A DNA stretch of 64,000 bases from Parapedobacter flavus (GTDB lineage Bacteria; Bacteroidota; Bacteroidia; Sphingobacteriales; Sphingobacteriaceae), in contig NZ_JAYKZZ010000016.1 in NCBI RefSeq assembly GCF_035818675.1, positions 186,001 to 250,000 on the forward strand, in the 5' to 3' direction. A program made the position numbers and the translations under genes. Under the pieces are notes generated by a model. That model did not search any database. It saw nothing but the letters and a program-made list of their open reading frames with translations, and was not told where the DNA came from. Of the stretch, positions 26,125 to 35,611 are shown piece by piece (the stretch's first letter is position 1; each line of letters starts with the position of its first letter).

Positions 26125-26883
26125 ATGACTGCCTATTTTCTCATTGCCGGGGGCGCCGCGTTGCTGACAGCAAGCTGCTGCTGGTATTTCCGGAAAAAAG
26201 CGACCGCCAGCAACCTCATTCATCAGCGACGGGTGAGCGAACTGGAGGATGCACTTTGGCGTTTGCAGATGAACCCCCATTTTCTCAACAACTGCCTGAA
26301 TAGCCTCAATAGCATGATTCATCAAGGCGACAAGCAATCGGCTACCCGGTACGTGACCACGCTGTCCAGGCTGGTCCGCAAAGTGTTGGAGCATTCTGAA
26401 GAAGCGACCATCACCCTTGCCGTTGAGCTGGATACCGTACGCCAGTACATCCACATGGAGCAGCTTCGTTTTGGCGACCAAATTGCGATCGAAATCATCA
26501 CCCCACCAGATATAGACCCCGAAATCATCATTGTGCCTCCGCTTTTTATCCAGCCCTTTGTTGAAAATGCGTTGATCCATGGCTTACTCCCGCGACAGGC
26601 ATGCGGCACCATCGTTGTCGAGTTCTTGGCGACACACGAAGATATATTGTCCTGCTCCATTTCAGACGATGGTATTGGTCGTAAACAGTCTGCAACCGCC
26701 ATCGAAAACGTACCCTCCACCAACAAGTCCTTGGGTATCGCGATTACCCGCAAACGCATTGCGGCGTTCAATAAAGCGTTTGGTCGCGTACTGCCTTTTA
26801 CTATCCATGACCTGGTTGATGCCGATGGGCAGCCTGTCGGTACTTCGGTAGCGATCCAGCTTGCACGGGTATCCAGTGAGTAA
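26125..26883 (+). CDS. Orphan LytS-type sensor histidine kinase
   Basis: A short kinase of 252 aa: one N-terminal membrane helix (about 3-21), then directly the His-kinase domain with phospho-acceptor His52 (MNPHFLNNCLNSL), N box FVENALIHG and G box SDDGIGRK. It has no sensor domain to speak of, and no response-regulator gene is adjacent, the neighbours being a flavin monooxygenase and a collagen-like gene. Its partner may be a LytTR regulator elsewhere, possibly the one at 21994-22749. Confidence 0.88.
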   Translation: MTAYFLIAGGAALLTASCCWYFRKKATASNLIHQRRVSELEDALWRLQMNPHFLNNCLNSLNSMIHQGDKQSATRYVTTLSRLVRKVLEHSEEATITLAVELDTVRQYIHMEQLRFGDQIAIEIITPPDIDPEIIIVPPLFIQPFVENALIHGLLPRQACGTIVVEFLATHEDILSCSISDDGIGRKQSATAIENVPSTNKSLGIAITRKRIAAFNKAFGRVLPFTIHDLVDADGQPVGTSVAIQLARVSSE

Positions 26884-26903
26884 ATTCCGTTCACGCGTTG
26901 CGG

Positions 26904-29900
26904 CTATTTCACGTTGACCAAGACCTTTATTTTACCCACACCAGCACCATTGTACTCCTGCAATGCTTTTCCGATCACCTGGCCCGGCCCGATTTTGCTT
27001 TTGTCGGCTTTCATGGCCACGCCGCTCATGGAAGAAGTTACCAAAAGATCTCCCCGTTTGATGGCGCCGCCTTCCAGGCACACTTTGGTGGGTATCACCC
27101 CAACTACCCCCATGGGTGCCATGTGTGAGATGTCATCGTCGATGCCTTCTTCAGTGAGCAATACGCCCGGCTTGGTGGCGTACACACCCACCACGATATC
27201 GGAGTATGCTTCGGCCGATTTGGCTACCGTGCGGTCTTCATCCATGGAGATCACCAGCACATCCCCCGGTTCGTATTGGGCAATGGTTCCTTCCACGTCA
27301 AAGGCTTCGGCGATGTCGGCGCCACCATTAACGGTGCCACCGTTGAAGAAGCCAGTACCCACGGCATTGATCCGGGCGACATTGGTTGCTGGATTGTTGC
27401 CTGACCGAAACACGGCCTTGTTACCTGGGCCGTCAGACTGAACGATTAATACATTGGCGGCATTGTCTGCAATCAGATGGGCTGCAGGAGCGTTGCCAAT
27501 AACCACGGCTCGTAACGCCGTTCCGGTACTTGCCAATGCGCTAATTGCGATTCCGCCGCCAGTGGATGAAGCCAATAAGCCAGCTCCATTCCCATCATGC
27601 CGTGCTACCAAGACCGGGGAGACATTACCCGGATTCGTGATTTTAAAGTCGGCAACGTACCCCGTCGCACCGGAACTTTCGGCCAGAATGGCACCATGGT
27701 TGTTCCCATCTATTCTTATCGTCGGTGTTAAGCTATTCTGGCTGGTTGACGTGAAATAGGCCGCTGATCCTTGGTTGCTGTTTGACTCAACACGTAGTGC
27801 CGTGCTTGGATTTGAAAGTTGATCAACGGAAATTCTCGCAGCCTGCCCGGTGCCCGAATTTCTGGCAAAAAATGCCGTTCCGCTACCCTGCGATGCGGCA
27901 AGTAGCGCCGAAGCCGTATTTGATGCATTGCTGATGGCGAAATGGCCAGCGCCGCCCCCTGTTCCCGTAGCACGACCCGTTACGGCGGCATTACTATTGG
28001 GAATATTAACGGTGGTTTCACCAATCACCGCAGCCCCAATACCACCAGCCACCCTAAAACGTGCCGCAGCTGCTAGTGTACTGTTTGACTGCACCAATAG
28101 GGTTTCTTGATTGTTGGCCTGCACCGTATTACGCAAGAGCAGTGCGTTGGCGTCGGCACCTCCAGAGGTAAAGAACTCCGCTACAGGCGCGGGCCCGAAA
28201 CTCGTTGCGCGGAGCGCAGTCCCATTGGCGGCGACCACATCGATTCCGCGGCCTGTGCCTGTGCTTACTGTTTCCACAAAAAGACTCGGATCGTTATTGG
28301 AACTGGTGGTCGACCGAAAGGAGGCGACCATACCGGTACCTTGCTTGACGCCCTCGAAAACGGTGCCTGAGTTATTGTTAAATCCCGAAAACGTACTACC
28401 CGAGGTCGACCGTGCTGAAACCGCTGCCCCGCCCCCTATGGTCATGACATTTAGCGTATGCGAATTGTTGTTTGTGTTGTTCGTGTGGAAAAAGCCAGCG
28501 TTTCCGGCGGTTCCGCTCGCCCGACTTATCATGCTGGTTCCGGTTCCATTGCCTGCTACCAAGAGCACATTCCCGCCGCTATTGGCGGCGTTCTCGAAAC
28601 TTGCTGCGGGAGCTGTATTGCTATTGGTCTGCACGCGGAGTGTCGGCACCGATGCGGCGCTGTTGTTAATCGCGAAATTCCCCGCCGTGCCATTGCCTTC
28701 ATTGGTGATGGAGAATAAGGTGCTGGGTAGATTCTCCGTAGCAATAAATGGCAATGTAAGCCCGCCTCCCGCGACTGCGCCCGGCACCCACTGCGCACCA
28801 TCAAATTTGAGTACGTCGTTATTAGCAGGGGCTGCATTAGATACGGGCACCGTTTGCAACTTAGCCACCACCGGATCGGGGTAGTTACCTGAGAGGTCGC
28901 CCCCTGCTGGGCCGGTGAGTACACCATCAGCGCCAGCGGGACCCGGTTCGCCCTGGTCGCCTTTTTCACCTTGCTCACCCTGTGGTCCTTCAGGTCCCTG
29001 CGGTCCAGCTATACCCTGTGGTCCAGCGATGCCTTGGATGCCCTGCTCACCGGTATCGCCTTTCTCGCCCTGCTCACCTGGGGGCCCGGCTGGTCCTTGG
29101 GGTCCTGCGACCCCCTGTGGCCCGAGTTCTCCTTGTGGTCCGGTTTCTCCTTGTGGTCCAGCAATGCCTTGGATGCCCTGCTCACCGGTATCGCCTTTCT
29201 CGCCCTGCTCACCTTGGGGCCCTGCTGGTCCTTGGGGTCCTGCGACCCCCTGTGGCCCGATTTCTCCTTGTGGTCCGGTTTCTCCTTGTGGTCCAGCAAT
29301 GCCTTGGATGCCCGGCTCACCGGTATCGCCTTTCTCGCCCTGCTCCCCTTGGGGTCCTGCTGGTCCTTGCGGTCCTGCGACCCCCTGTGGTCCGGTTTCT
29401 CCTTGTGGTCCAGCTATGCCTTGGATGCCCTGCTCACCGGGATCGCCTTACTCGCCCTGCTCACCTTGGGGTCCGGCTGGTCCTTGCGGTCCTGCGACCC
29501 CCTGTGGTCCGGTTTCTCCTTGTGGTCCAGCTATGCCTTGGATGCCCTGCTCACCGGTATCGCCTTTCTCGCCCTGCTCACCTTGGGGTCCTGCTGGTCC
29601 TTGCGGTCCTGCGACCCCCTGTGGTCCGGTTTCTCCTTGTGGTCCAGCAATGCCTTGGATGCCCTGCTCACCGGTATCGCCTTTCTCGCCCTGCTCCCCT
29701 TGGGGTCCTGCTGGTCCTTGCGGTCCTGCGACCCCCTGTGGTCCGGTTTCTCCTTGTGGTCCAGCAATGCCTTGGATGCCCTGCTCACCGGTATCGCCTT
29801 TCTCGCCTTGCGGTCCTTCGGGACCCTGCGGTCCAGCGACACCTTGCGGTCCCTGTATACCAGGATCTCCTTTTTCACCTTGCTCACCCTGCGGTCCCGG

Positions 29901-30410
29901 AGGGCCATTGGGATCGCCCTTCTCTCCTTGGGGTCCTTGCGGACCTGCCGGGCCTTGTGGTCCTGCCGGCCCCTGCGGCCCGGCTTCTCCGGGCGCCCCT
30001 CCTGATGCCGCATACAGTGCAAATGGTACGCTCATCAGCTGGGTGGTGCCCAAGTCAGCAAACATGCCGCCATCCATGGCAATTTCCACTTTCAGGTACT
30101 GGTTGGCGTTTTGCCACGGAATCGTGGCAAACGTCCCTTGGTCAGCCTGTCCCCGGCCGATCTGCAGTGTGAAAAGCCCCAGCTTATTGGTGGTGAGCTC
30201 ATGTTCTTCACGGTACTGGACCTCGCCGGCTGCCGACTCGCCGATGACGGATAGTCGTACGCGGATGCTTTTTTCGGCCAATACCGTTCCGTCCGTGTTC
30301 CGGGCTACCGCTTGGTAATTGATGCCGTCGAGACCAGATTGCCCCGATGCACCCAAGCACGCGAGCAGCAATCCGAATGCGGCGATGAATAGTTTTGCTT
30401 TCATAATCAT
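26904..30410 (-). pseudogene. Collagen-like repeat surface protein, broken by one nonsense codon
   Basis: Two pieces in the same frame make one 1,168-aa protein: signal peptide (to about 23), an N-terminal beta domain common before collagen-like repeats in Bacteroidota (about 25-135), a Gly-X-Y collagen region (about 137-500), a DLSGNYPDP junction, a long Ala/Asn/Ser-rich repetitive stalk (about 520-1030) and a C-terminal domain with IAEAFDVEG and GDVLVIS, like tail-fibre-type ends. At codon 321 (29448-29450) TAA replaces the AAA Lys of the GEKGD repeat: a single base change. No Met occurs in the collagen region, so restart would lose the N-terminus. Natural nonsense mutation or sequencing error cannot be told apart. 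PorV and a type IX cargo gene lie just upstream in the same direction. Confidence 0.85.
29041..29895. repeat. 117/135-bp tandem repeats encoding the collagen-like region
   Basis: Seven copies of a unit anchored on CCCTGCTCACCGG (plus strand) begin at 29041, 29176, 29311, 29428, 29545, 29662 and 29779. The spacing is 135, 135, 117, 117, 117 and 117 bp, i.e. 13 Gly-X-Y triplets, with two units enlarged by six residues (GPQ plus GE-type triplets). The copies are nearly identical in DNA, which invites slippage, copy-number change and assembly collapse. The nonsense change is in the copy at 29428. Confidence 0.9.
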
Positions 30411-30435
30411 ATTTTAGCTGTTTTTGTTGTTCGAT

Positions 30436-31590
30436 TTAATTGTTAAGGTTAAAGCTGAGTGTCGCTTTAAATTCATTGCGCACGGTATACCGCCCAGCCA
30501 TTGGCATGGTGTAGCTCATGTCCAGTTGGAAGTCGCTCACCCGAAGACCTAATCCCGTAGAGAGATGTTGTCTATTGCCCTTATCGGGCGCTTCATGGAA
30601 ATAGCCCGCGCGGAGGAAAAACTGCCGATAGTAACTGAACTCGAACCCTCCGGCAATCGTAAATTCGGAAAGCTCCTCGCTGAATCCTCCCGGCGCATCG
30701 AACAGCGACGTAAACAGGGCCTCGGGCACACTTCTGTTGGGGTCTTTGCCTTGCGCTATTTCGGTGGTGGGCTGTCCATTTTCGTCCAATTTGTATGTCG
30801 GCGATGTAGGGACCAAGAGTTTGTTGACGTCCAGCAGCAGGGTGAGCCGGTTATTCGGGTCGTTGTAAAGGGCATACCCCGTTCCTAAACGTAAATTCAT
30901 CGGTAGGAAGCTCTCTTTGGAATTGGTGTAGCTGATTTTGGTGCCCACATTGCTCAGGTTGATTCCCCAGGCAAATCGCTTTCCGAATTGACGGGACTGG
31001 AATAGCTCACGTTCGGAGTAAACACTCACGTCCACTGCAAATGCATTGGCTGGATCCGTTTCCAGCCCATTGTAAACACCGGCACCCAGTGCACTGTGGA
31101 TGTACCGCGCCGTAAGCGCCATGGCGAAATGCTCGCCCAATTTGCGGGCATAGCTGACGTCGAGTGCAAACTCCGCGGGGCTATACCGCTGCAACAGGTT
31201 GCCTGCTTCGTCCCGAAAGGAAGCATCACCCAAGTCGAGATATTTGATCGACATCCCCAGCGACTCCCGGTCGTTCAATCGGCGGTACGCCGCCAAGTAG
31301 CTCAAGTGCTCGTCATCCACCAGTTGGCGCATCCACGGGGTATAGGAGAGGCTAATGCCCATCCGGTCGGCGAAGACTATTTTTGCCGCGTTAGCATAGA
31401 GGGCATTGGCATCGGACTCCAGGCCCGTACCAGCCTCACCCACGCCGGCATTGCGGGCATCGGGGCTCAGCAAGAGGAAGGATGCACCGGTAGTGACGGT
31501 CCGATTATGCTGGGCCGTTACCCGTGTCACTGCGGGGATCAGCCCGACGAGCAGGATCAGGAAAGCGCCGGTGAGTGTTTTGGTGTTCAT
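30436..31590 (-). CDS. porV: PorV/PorQ family outer-membrane protein
   Basis: FadL-like beta-barrel of the type IX secretion system. In the known system PorV shuttles cargo with a C-terminal signal to the surface attachment complex. Signal peptide ending near VTAQ (about 27), then the family-typical ASFLLLSPDARNAGVGEAGTGLESDANALYANAAK block (here split by position: residues about 36-70), with repeated beta strands to the end. Length 384 aa fits PorV. The type IX cargo gene at 31602 and collagen-like gene at 26904 flank it, all on the minus strand. Confidence 0.88.
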   Translation of the reverse strand: MNTKTLTGAFLILLVGLIPAVTRVTAQHNRTVTTGASFLLLSPDARNAGVGEAGTGLESDANALYANAAKIVFADRMGISLSYTPWMRQLVDDEHLSYLAAYRRLNDRESLGMSIKYLDLGDASFRDEAGNLLQRYSPAEFALDVSYARKLGEHFAMALTARYIHSALGAGVYNGLETDPANAFAVDVSVYSERELFQSRQFGKRFAWGINLSNVGTKISYTNSKESFLPMNLRLGTGYALYNDPNNRLTLLLDVNKLLVPTSPTYKLDENGQPTTEIAQGKDPNRSVPEALFTSLFDAPGGFSEELSEFTIAGGFEFSYYRQFFLRAGYFHEAPDKGNRQHLSTGLGLRVSDFQLDMSYTMPMAGRYTVRNEFKATLSFNLNN

Positions 31591-31601
31591 TGCGTTGGTT
31601 G

Positions 31602-32141
31602 TTACTGAATGATTAATTTCTCGGTGTATTTTCTCGATGAGTCAACGGACAGCACCACGTAGTACAGGCCCGAAGCATACTGTTCAAGCGGTACGCGGTA
31701 TTCGAGCAGGCCGGCGGCTACGTTGCGATCTTCACTATATACAACCTGGCCCGCGTTGTTGACCAGCATGAGCCGTACATTGCCGGGAGCAAATAAATTG
31801 AACCGGATGGTGGTATAGCTGGATGCCGGGTTCGGGAATAAGATGAAGTCGGTCAAGTACGGTAGCTGGGGGATATCGTGGATTACGGTTACTTCCGGTT
31901 GCTGAAACCCCTGGGTGAGGAGTAAAGGCGACTCCATCAGCGTCGCGACCACCGCTTCACCAGCGGTGTACTGAAAAATGGTGTGACCCACCTGCATACT
32001 ATACCCCGTGCTCCCTACCACCTGTCTTTCCAATACGAGTTCTTGCGCATGCAGGGTTGCGGCAGATGCGCTAAGTAAGACTGCGCATAGGAGGCCTGGG
32101 AGGTAGCGACTGTTGCCTATAAGTAATGCCAAAGGAGCCAT
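31602..32141 (-). CDS. Small secreted protein with type IX C-terminal sorting domain
   Basis: Secreted protein of 179 aa: an N-terminal signal sequence (about 10-32, ending TLHAQ), a short middle with no catalytic motif, and a type A sorting domain from about residue 100 (FPNPASSYTTIRF, GQVVYSE, ASGLYYVVL, KLIIQ). It should be exported by the Gld/Por machinery and anchored or released at the surface. It lies 11 bp upstream of porV and is probably cotranscribed; the function of the mature part is unknown. Confidence 0.88.
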   Translation of the reverse strand: MAPLALLIGNSRYLPGLLCAVLLSASAATLHAQELVLERQVVGSTGYSMQVGHTIFQYTAGEAVVATLMESPLLLTQGFQQPEVTVIHDIPQLPYLTDFILFPNPASSYTTIRFNLFAPGNVRLMLVNNAGQVVYSEDRNVAAGLLEYRVPLEQYASGLYYVVLSVDSSRKYTEKLIIQ

Positions 32142-32469
32142 AATTTTGAAGCTTTTCTAGTTCGAGGGTCAAAACTAGTGGCAGGTGCCATACGCTTTGC
32201 ATAGCACTTAACCAATGGGTTCCCCCGATTTATAGAAAGGGCGTTTCAATTGATGGTCGGTTTTTAGTATACTGCACAAAAAGATTGCACTGAATTTGGC
32301 GGGTTGGATCTAGCGTTTATCAATTCGAAACCTGCGGAAACGCAAGCTTCATCACTGTTAAAAGGCAAATTATACTTAGATGAAAAAATAATTGTATAAT
32401 AAAAAACAAATGCAGATATTTGCAAACCCTTTGCGAAAAGGGGTTAATAATATATAATAGCATACCATC
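32142..32469. promoter_or_regulatory. 328-bp divergent gap; probable rpmB promoter and leader hairpin
   Basis: No gene is seen. Near the right end TTTG (32430-32433), 19 bp, TATAATAG (32453-32460) fits a promoter placed 9 bp before the rpmB ATG. Overlapping it, an inverted repeat at 32425-32445 (CCCTTT/AAAAGGGG arms around GCG) is AT-flanked and could bind a regulator. The T9SS cargo promoter must lie in the left part, but no clear box was found. Confidence 0.35.
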
Positions 32470-32703
32470 ATGTCAAGAGTTTGTGATTTAACAGGAAAAG
32501 GGGCGATGAATGGGTACAACGTTTCCAATTCAAATGCGAAGACGAAGCGTAAGTTTTACCCCAACCTGCAGACCAAGCGGTTCTTCATTCCTGAAGAAAA
32601 CCGTTGGATTACCCTGAAAGTATCCACCTCGGCGATAAAGACCATCAACAAAAACGGCATCACCGCCGTGATTAACAAGTTTATCAAGAAGGGATACGTC
32701 TAA
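32470..32703 (+). CDS. rpmB: 50S ribosomal protein bL28
   Basis: Basic large-subunit protein of 77 aa. The start MSRVCDLTGKGAMNGYNVS and the end with basic residues and LKVSTSAIKTINKNG are typical. First gene of the conserved Bacteroidota block rpmB-rpmG-DUF4295-ftsY-rimO, with a 44-bp gap to rpmG. Confidence 0.97.
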   Translation: MSRVCDLTGKGAMNGYNVSNSNAKTKRKFYPNLQTKRFFIPEENRWITLKVSTSAIKTINKNGITAVINKFIKKGYV

Positions 32704-32747
32704 AGAACTATCCGCACCGGTTGGGCGGATGATAATACAACGAAGCA

Positions 32748-32930
32748 ATGGCAAAAAAAGGAAATAGGGTACAGGTCATTCTGGAATGTACCGAGCACAA
32801 AGAAAGCGGTCAGCCGGGGATGTCGCGTTACATCACCACCAAGAACAAGAAAAACACCACTGAGCGGCTTGAATTGAAAAAATTCAACCCGGTGTTGCGT
32901 CGTGTTACCGTTCACAAAGAGATTAAATAA
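32748..32930 (+). CDS. rpmG: 50S ribosomal protein bL33
   Basis: Ribosomal protein of 60 aa with MAKKGNRVQVILECTEHK and the family's C-terminal LKKFNP-LRR motif. No CxxC zinc pairs are present, so it is the zinc-free form. Second gene of the ribosomal block. Confidence 0.97.
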   Translation: MAKKGNRVQVILECTEHKESGQPGMSRYITTKNKKNTTERLELKKFNPVLRRVTVHKEIK

Positions 32931-32975
32931 ATCGCAGTTGCTTTCATCAGCAATTTGCATAATGAATAAAAAGAG

Positions 32976-33161
32976 ATGGCAAAGAAAGCAGTAGCATCAC
33001 TCAAAACGGGCAAAGGCAAAGACTACACCAAGGTTATCACTGCCGTAAGGTCCCCCAAAACTGGTGCATATACCTTTAAGGAACTGATTGCGCACAACGA
33101 CCACATCAAAGATGCCGTAGAGGCAGCTAAAGTAGCCGTTGAAGAAACCGCTGCAGAGTAA
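32976..33161 (+). CDS. DUF4295 protein (Bacteroidota-specific, probably ribosomal)
   Basis: Basic-then-acidic protein of 61 aa starting MAKKAVASLKTGKGKDYTKV and matching DUF4295. It always seems to sit with rpmB and rpmG in this phylum. A Bacteroidota-specific large-subunit protein (named bL38) was reported from a Flavobacterium ribosome structure; I believe it is this family, but that identity is from memory. Followed by a terminator at 33186-33222. Confidence 0.85.
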   Translation: MAKKAVASLKTGKGKDYTKVITAVRSPKTGAYTFKELIAHNDHIKDAVEAAKVAVEETAAE

Positions 33162-33185
33162 CTGCTGCAGCCAATCGATATTGCG

Positions 33186-33222
33186 AAAAGCCGTTTCGGA
33201 AAACTACCGGAAGGGCTTTTTT
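33186..33222 (+). terminator. Intrinsic terminator after DUF4295
   Basis: AAAAGCC (33186-33192) and GGCTTTT (33214-33220) form the base of an imperfect hairpin, extended by GTTTCGG/CCGGAAG, followed by a T tract. It separates the ribosomal genes from ftsY. A perfect -7 box TATGTTTG (33225-33232) then precedes ftsY. Confidence 0.6.
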
Positions 33223-33252
33223 GTTATGTTTGCATTTCAGCGATAACAAGGT

Positions 33253-34215
33253 ATGGGACTATTTGATTTTTTCAAGAAAAAGCAGGAAACACCCGAGGCC
33301 CAGCAAGCCCTCGATAAGGGCCTCGAGAAAACCAAAGAAGGGTTTTTGTCCAAAATCACTAAGGCGGTTGTGGGCAAATCTACCGTAGATGATGACGTGC
33401 TCGACGAACTGGAAGAGGTGCTCGTTACTTCGGATGTAGGCGTGACCACCACCCTCAAAATCATCGACCGCATCGAAGCCCGCGTGGCGCGCGATAAGTA
33501 CATCAACACGTCCGAGCTCAACACCCTCCTGCGCGATGAGATCCAAACCCTGCTCGCCGAAAACAACAGCAGCGATTTCGAGCACTTCGAATATGGCGAG
33601 CACAAGCCTTACGTCATCATGGTGGTTGGCGTCAACGGTGTGGGCAAAACAACCACCATCGGCAAACTGGCCCACCAGCTCAAACAGGCCGGTAACAGTG
33701 TGGTCCTTGGCGCTGCCGATACATTCCGCGCAGCAGCCGTGGAACAGATCCAGCTGTGGGGCGAGCGTGTCGGCGTGCGTGTGGTGGCACAAGCAATGGG
33801 GTCAGACCCTGCTTCCGTAGCGTTCGATACGGTCAAATCGGCCGTAGCCAATGGCGACGATGTGGCCATCATCGACACCGCCGGCAGGTTGCACAACAAA
33901 GTAGCGCTCATGAATGAGCTCACCAAGATCAAGCAGGTTATGCAGAAGATCGTACCCGGTGCGCCCCACGAAATCCTGCTCGTGCTCGATGCCTCTACCG
34001 GCCAGAACGCCATCGAGCAGTGCAAGCAGTTTACCCAAGCTACAGACGTTAACGCGCTGGCCCTCACAAAACTCGATGGTACTGCCAAAGGCGGCGTGGT
34101 CATCGGCATATCCGACCAGTTCAAAATACCGGTGAAATACATTGGCGTGGGCGAAAAAATGGACGACCTCCAGCTGTTCAACAAGAAGGAGTTTGTCGAC
34201 TCCCTGTTCAAATGA
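33253..34215 (+). CDS. ftsY: Signal recognition particle receptor FtsY
   Basis: SRP receptor GTPase that docks ribosome-nascent-chain complexes at the membrane. At 320 aa it is the short form lacking the acidic A domain: amphipathic N-terminus MGLFDFFKKK, N domain (about 20-100), G domain with GVNGVGKTTTIGKLA (P loop), DTFRAAAVEQ, IIDTAGR, TKLDGTAKGG and the C-terminal GVGEKMDDLQLF. Followed by rimO after 13 bp. Confidence 0.97.
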   Translation: MGLFDFFKKKQETPEAQQALDKGLEKTKEGFLSKITKAVVGKSTVDDDVLDELEEVLVTSDVGVTTTLKIIDRIEARVARDKYINTSELNTLLRDEIQTLLAENNSSDFEHFEYGEHKPYVIMVVGVNGVGKTTTIGKLAHQLKQAGNSVVLGAADTFRAAAVEQIQLWGERVGVRVVAQAMGSDPASVAFDTVKSAVANGDDVAIIDTAGRLHNKVALMNELTKIKQVMQKIVPGAPHEILLVLDASTGQNAIEQCKQFTQATDVNALALTKLDGTAKGGVVIGISDQFKIPVKYIGVGEKMDDLQLFNKKEFVDSLFK

Positions 34216-34228
34216 ACATAACGATAGC

Positions 34229-35563
34229 ATGAAGACGAAACTGACAAAGGAAGCAGATATACCCCAGAAACCCCGTGTAAACGTGGTGACCCTGGGCTGC
34301 TCCAAAAACATACACGATAGCGAGGTGCTGATGGGCCAACTGCGCGGCAACGATATGCCCGTGGTGCATGAGTCGGCCGACATCCGCACGGACGATATCG
34401 TGGTCATCAATACCTGTGGGTTCATCGATAACGCCAAACAAGAATCCATCGATACCATCCTACAGTACAGCGCGCTCAAAGATGAGGGCAAGGTGAGCAA
34501 GGTCATCGTTACCGGATGCCTGTCCGAACGCTACAAACCGGAACTGCAAAATGAGATCCCCAATGTAGATGCCTACTTCGGCACGCACGATCTCCAAGAC
34601 TTACTGGGCGCTGTAGGCGCGGACTATAAGCACGAGTTGGTGGGCGAGCGGTTGCTTACCACCCCTTCGCACTTTGCTTACTTCAAGATTGCCGAGGGCT
34701 GCAACCGCCCCTGTTCCTTCTGTGCCATCCCGCTCATGCGGGGCAAGCACATGTCCAAACCCATGGAAGACTTGGTGAAGGAAGCGCAACTCCTGGCCAA
34801 AAACGGCACCAAGGAGCTTATCCTCATCGCGCAAGACCTCACCTATTACGGGCTCGACCTGTACGGGAAGCGCAACCTTGCCGATTTATTGCGCCGATTA
34901 TCAGACGTAAACGGTATTGAATGGATACGGCTGCAATATGCCTACCCATCAGGCTTCCCTATGGATATCCTCGATGCCATGAACGAACGCGATAATATCT
35001 GCAATTACCTCGATATGCCCTTGCAGCACATCAGCGATCCGATGCTCAAGTCCATGCGGCGCGGCATCACCAAGCAGAAAACCATCGATCTGGTCACCGC
35101 CATACGCGATCGCGTGCCGGGCATTGCTCTGCGTACCACCCTCATCTGCGGCTATCCCGGCGAAACCGAGCGGGATTTCGATGAGCTTCAGCAATGGGTG
35201 GCCGATACGCGGTTCGACCGCCTCGGCTGCTTTACCTATTCGCACGAAGAAAAAACCCATGCTCACACGCTGGAAGACGACGTGGCCGAAGAAACAAAGG
35301 CCGCCCGCGTGGAGCAGATCATGGACATCCAACAGGGCATCTCGTTCGATATCAACCAGCAGAAAGTAGGGAATGCCTACAAGGTATTGGTCGATAAGGT
35401 GGAGGGCGACTATTTTATTGGCCGCACCGAATACGATTCGCCTGAGGTGGATAACGAGGTGCTCATTCCCGCGGCACAAAGGCATTTAACGCTAGGCCAC
35501 TTCGCCAATGTACATATAGACCGGGCCGAAGACTTCGATCTATATGGAACGATTGTCAAATAA
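34229..35563 (+). CDS. rimO: Ribosomal protein uS12 methylthiotransferase RimO
   Basis: Radical-SAM enzyme adding a methylthio group to the conserved Asp of ribosomal protein S12. N-terminal UPF0004 domain (VNVVTLGCSKNIHDSEVLMG), radical SAM motif CNRPCSFCAIP, and C-terminal TRAM domain (about 380-445). ATG 34229 is the first after the ftsY stop; the longer frame from 34142 overlaps ftsY. Length 445 aa is typical. Confidence 0.96.
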   Translation: MKTKLTKEADIPQKPRVNVVTLGCSKNIHDSEVLMGQLRGNDMPVVHESADIRTDDIVVINTCGFIDNAKQESIDTILQYSALKDEGKVSKVIVTGCLSERYKPELQNEIPNVDAYFGTHDLQDLLGAVGADYKHELVGERLLTTPSHFAYFKIAEGCNRPCSFCAIPLMRGKHMSKPMEDLVKEAQLLAKNGTKELILIAQDLTYYGLDLYGKRNLADLLRRLSDVNGIEWIRLQYAYPSGFPMDILDAMNERDNICNYLDMPLQHISDPMLKSMRRGITKQKTIDLVTAIRDRVPGIALRTTLICGYPGETERDFDELQQWVADTRFDRLGCFTYSHEEKTHAHTLEDDVAEETKAARVEQIMDIQQGISFDINQQKVGNAYKVLVDKVEGDYFIGRTEYDSPEVDNEVLIPAAQRHLTLGHFANVHIDRAEDFDLYGTIVK

Positions 35564-35611
35564 TCGTTATCAGTCGCGGTTTTTGCCGGCAACGCCTATC
35601 TTTGTTTACTG

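Noticed and set aside
28915..30318. Long plus-strand Pro/Cys/Gly-rich open frames
   Set aside because: They are the antisense of the GC-rich collagen-like Gly-X-Y repeats; repeat periods divisible by three keep all frames open. Signal peptide and domain content support the minus strand.
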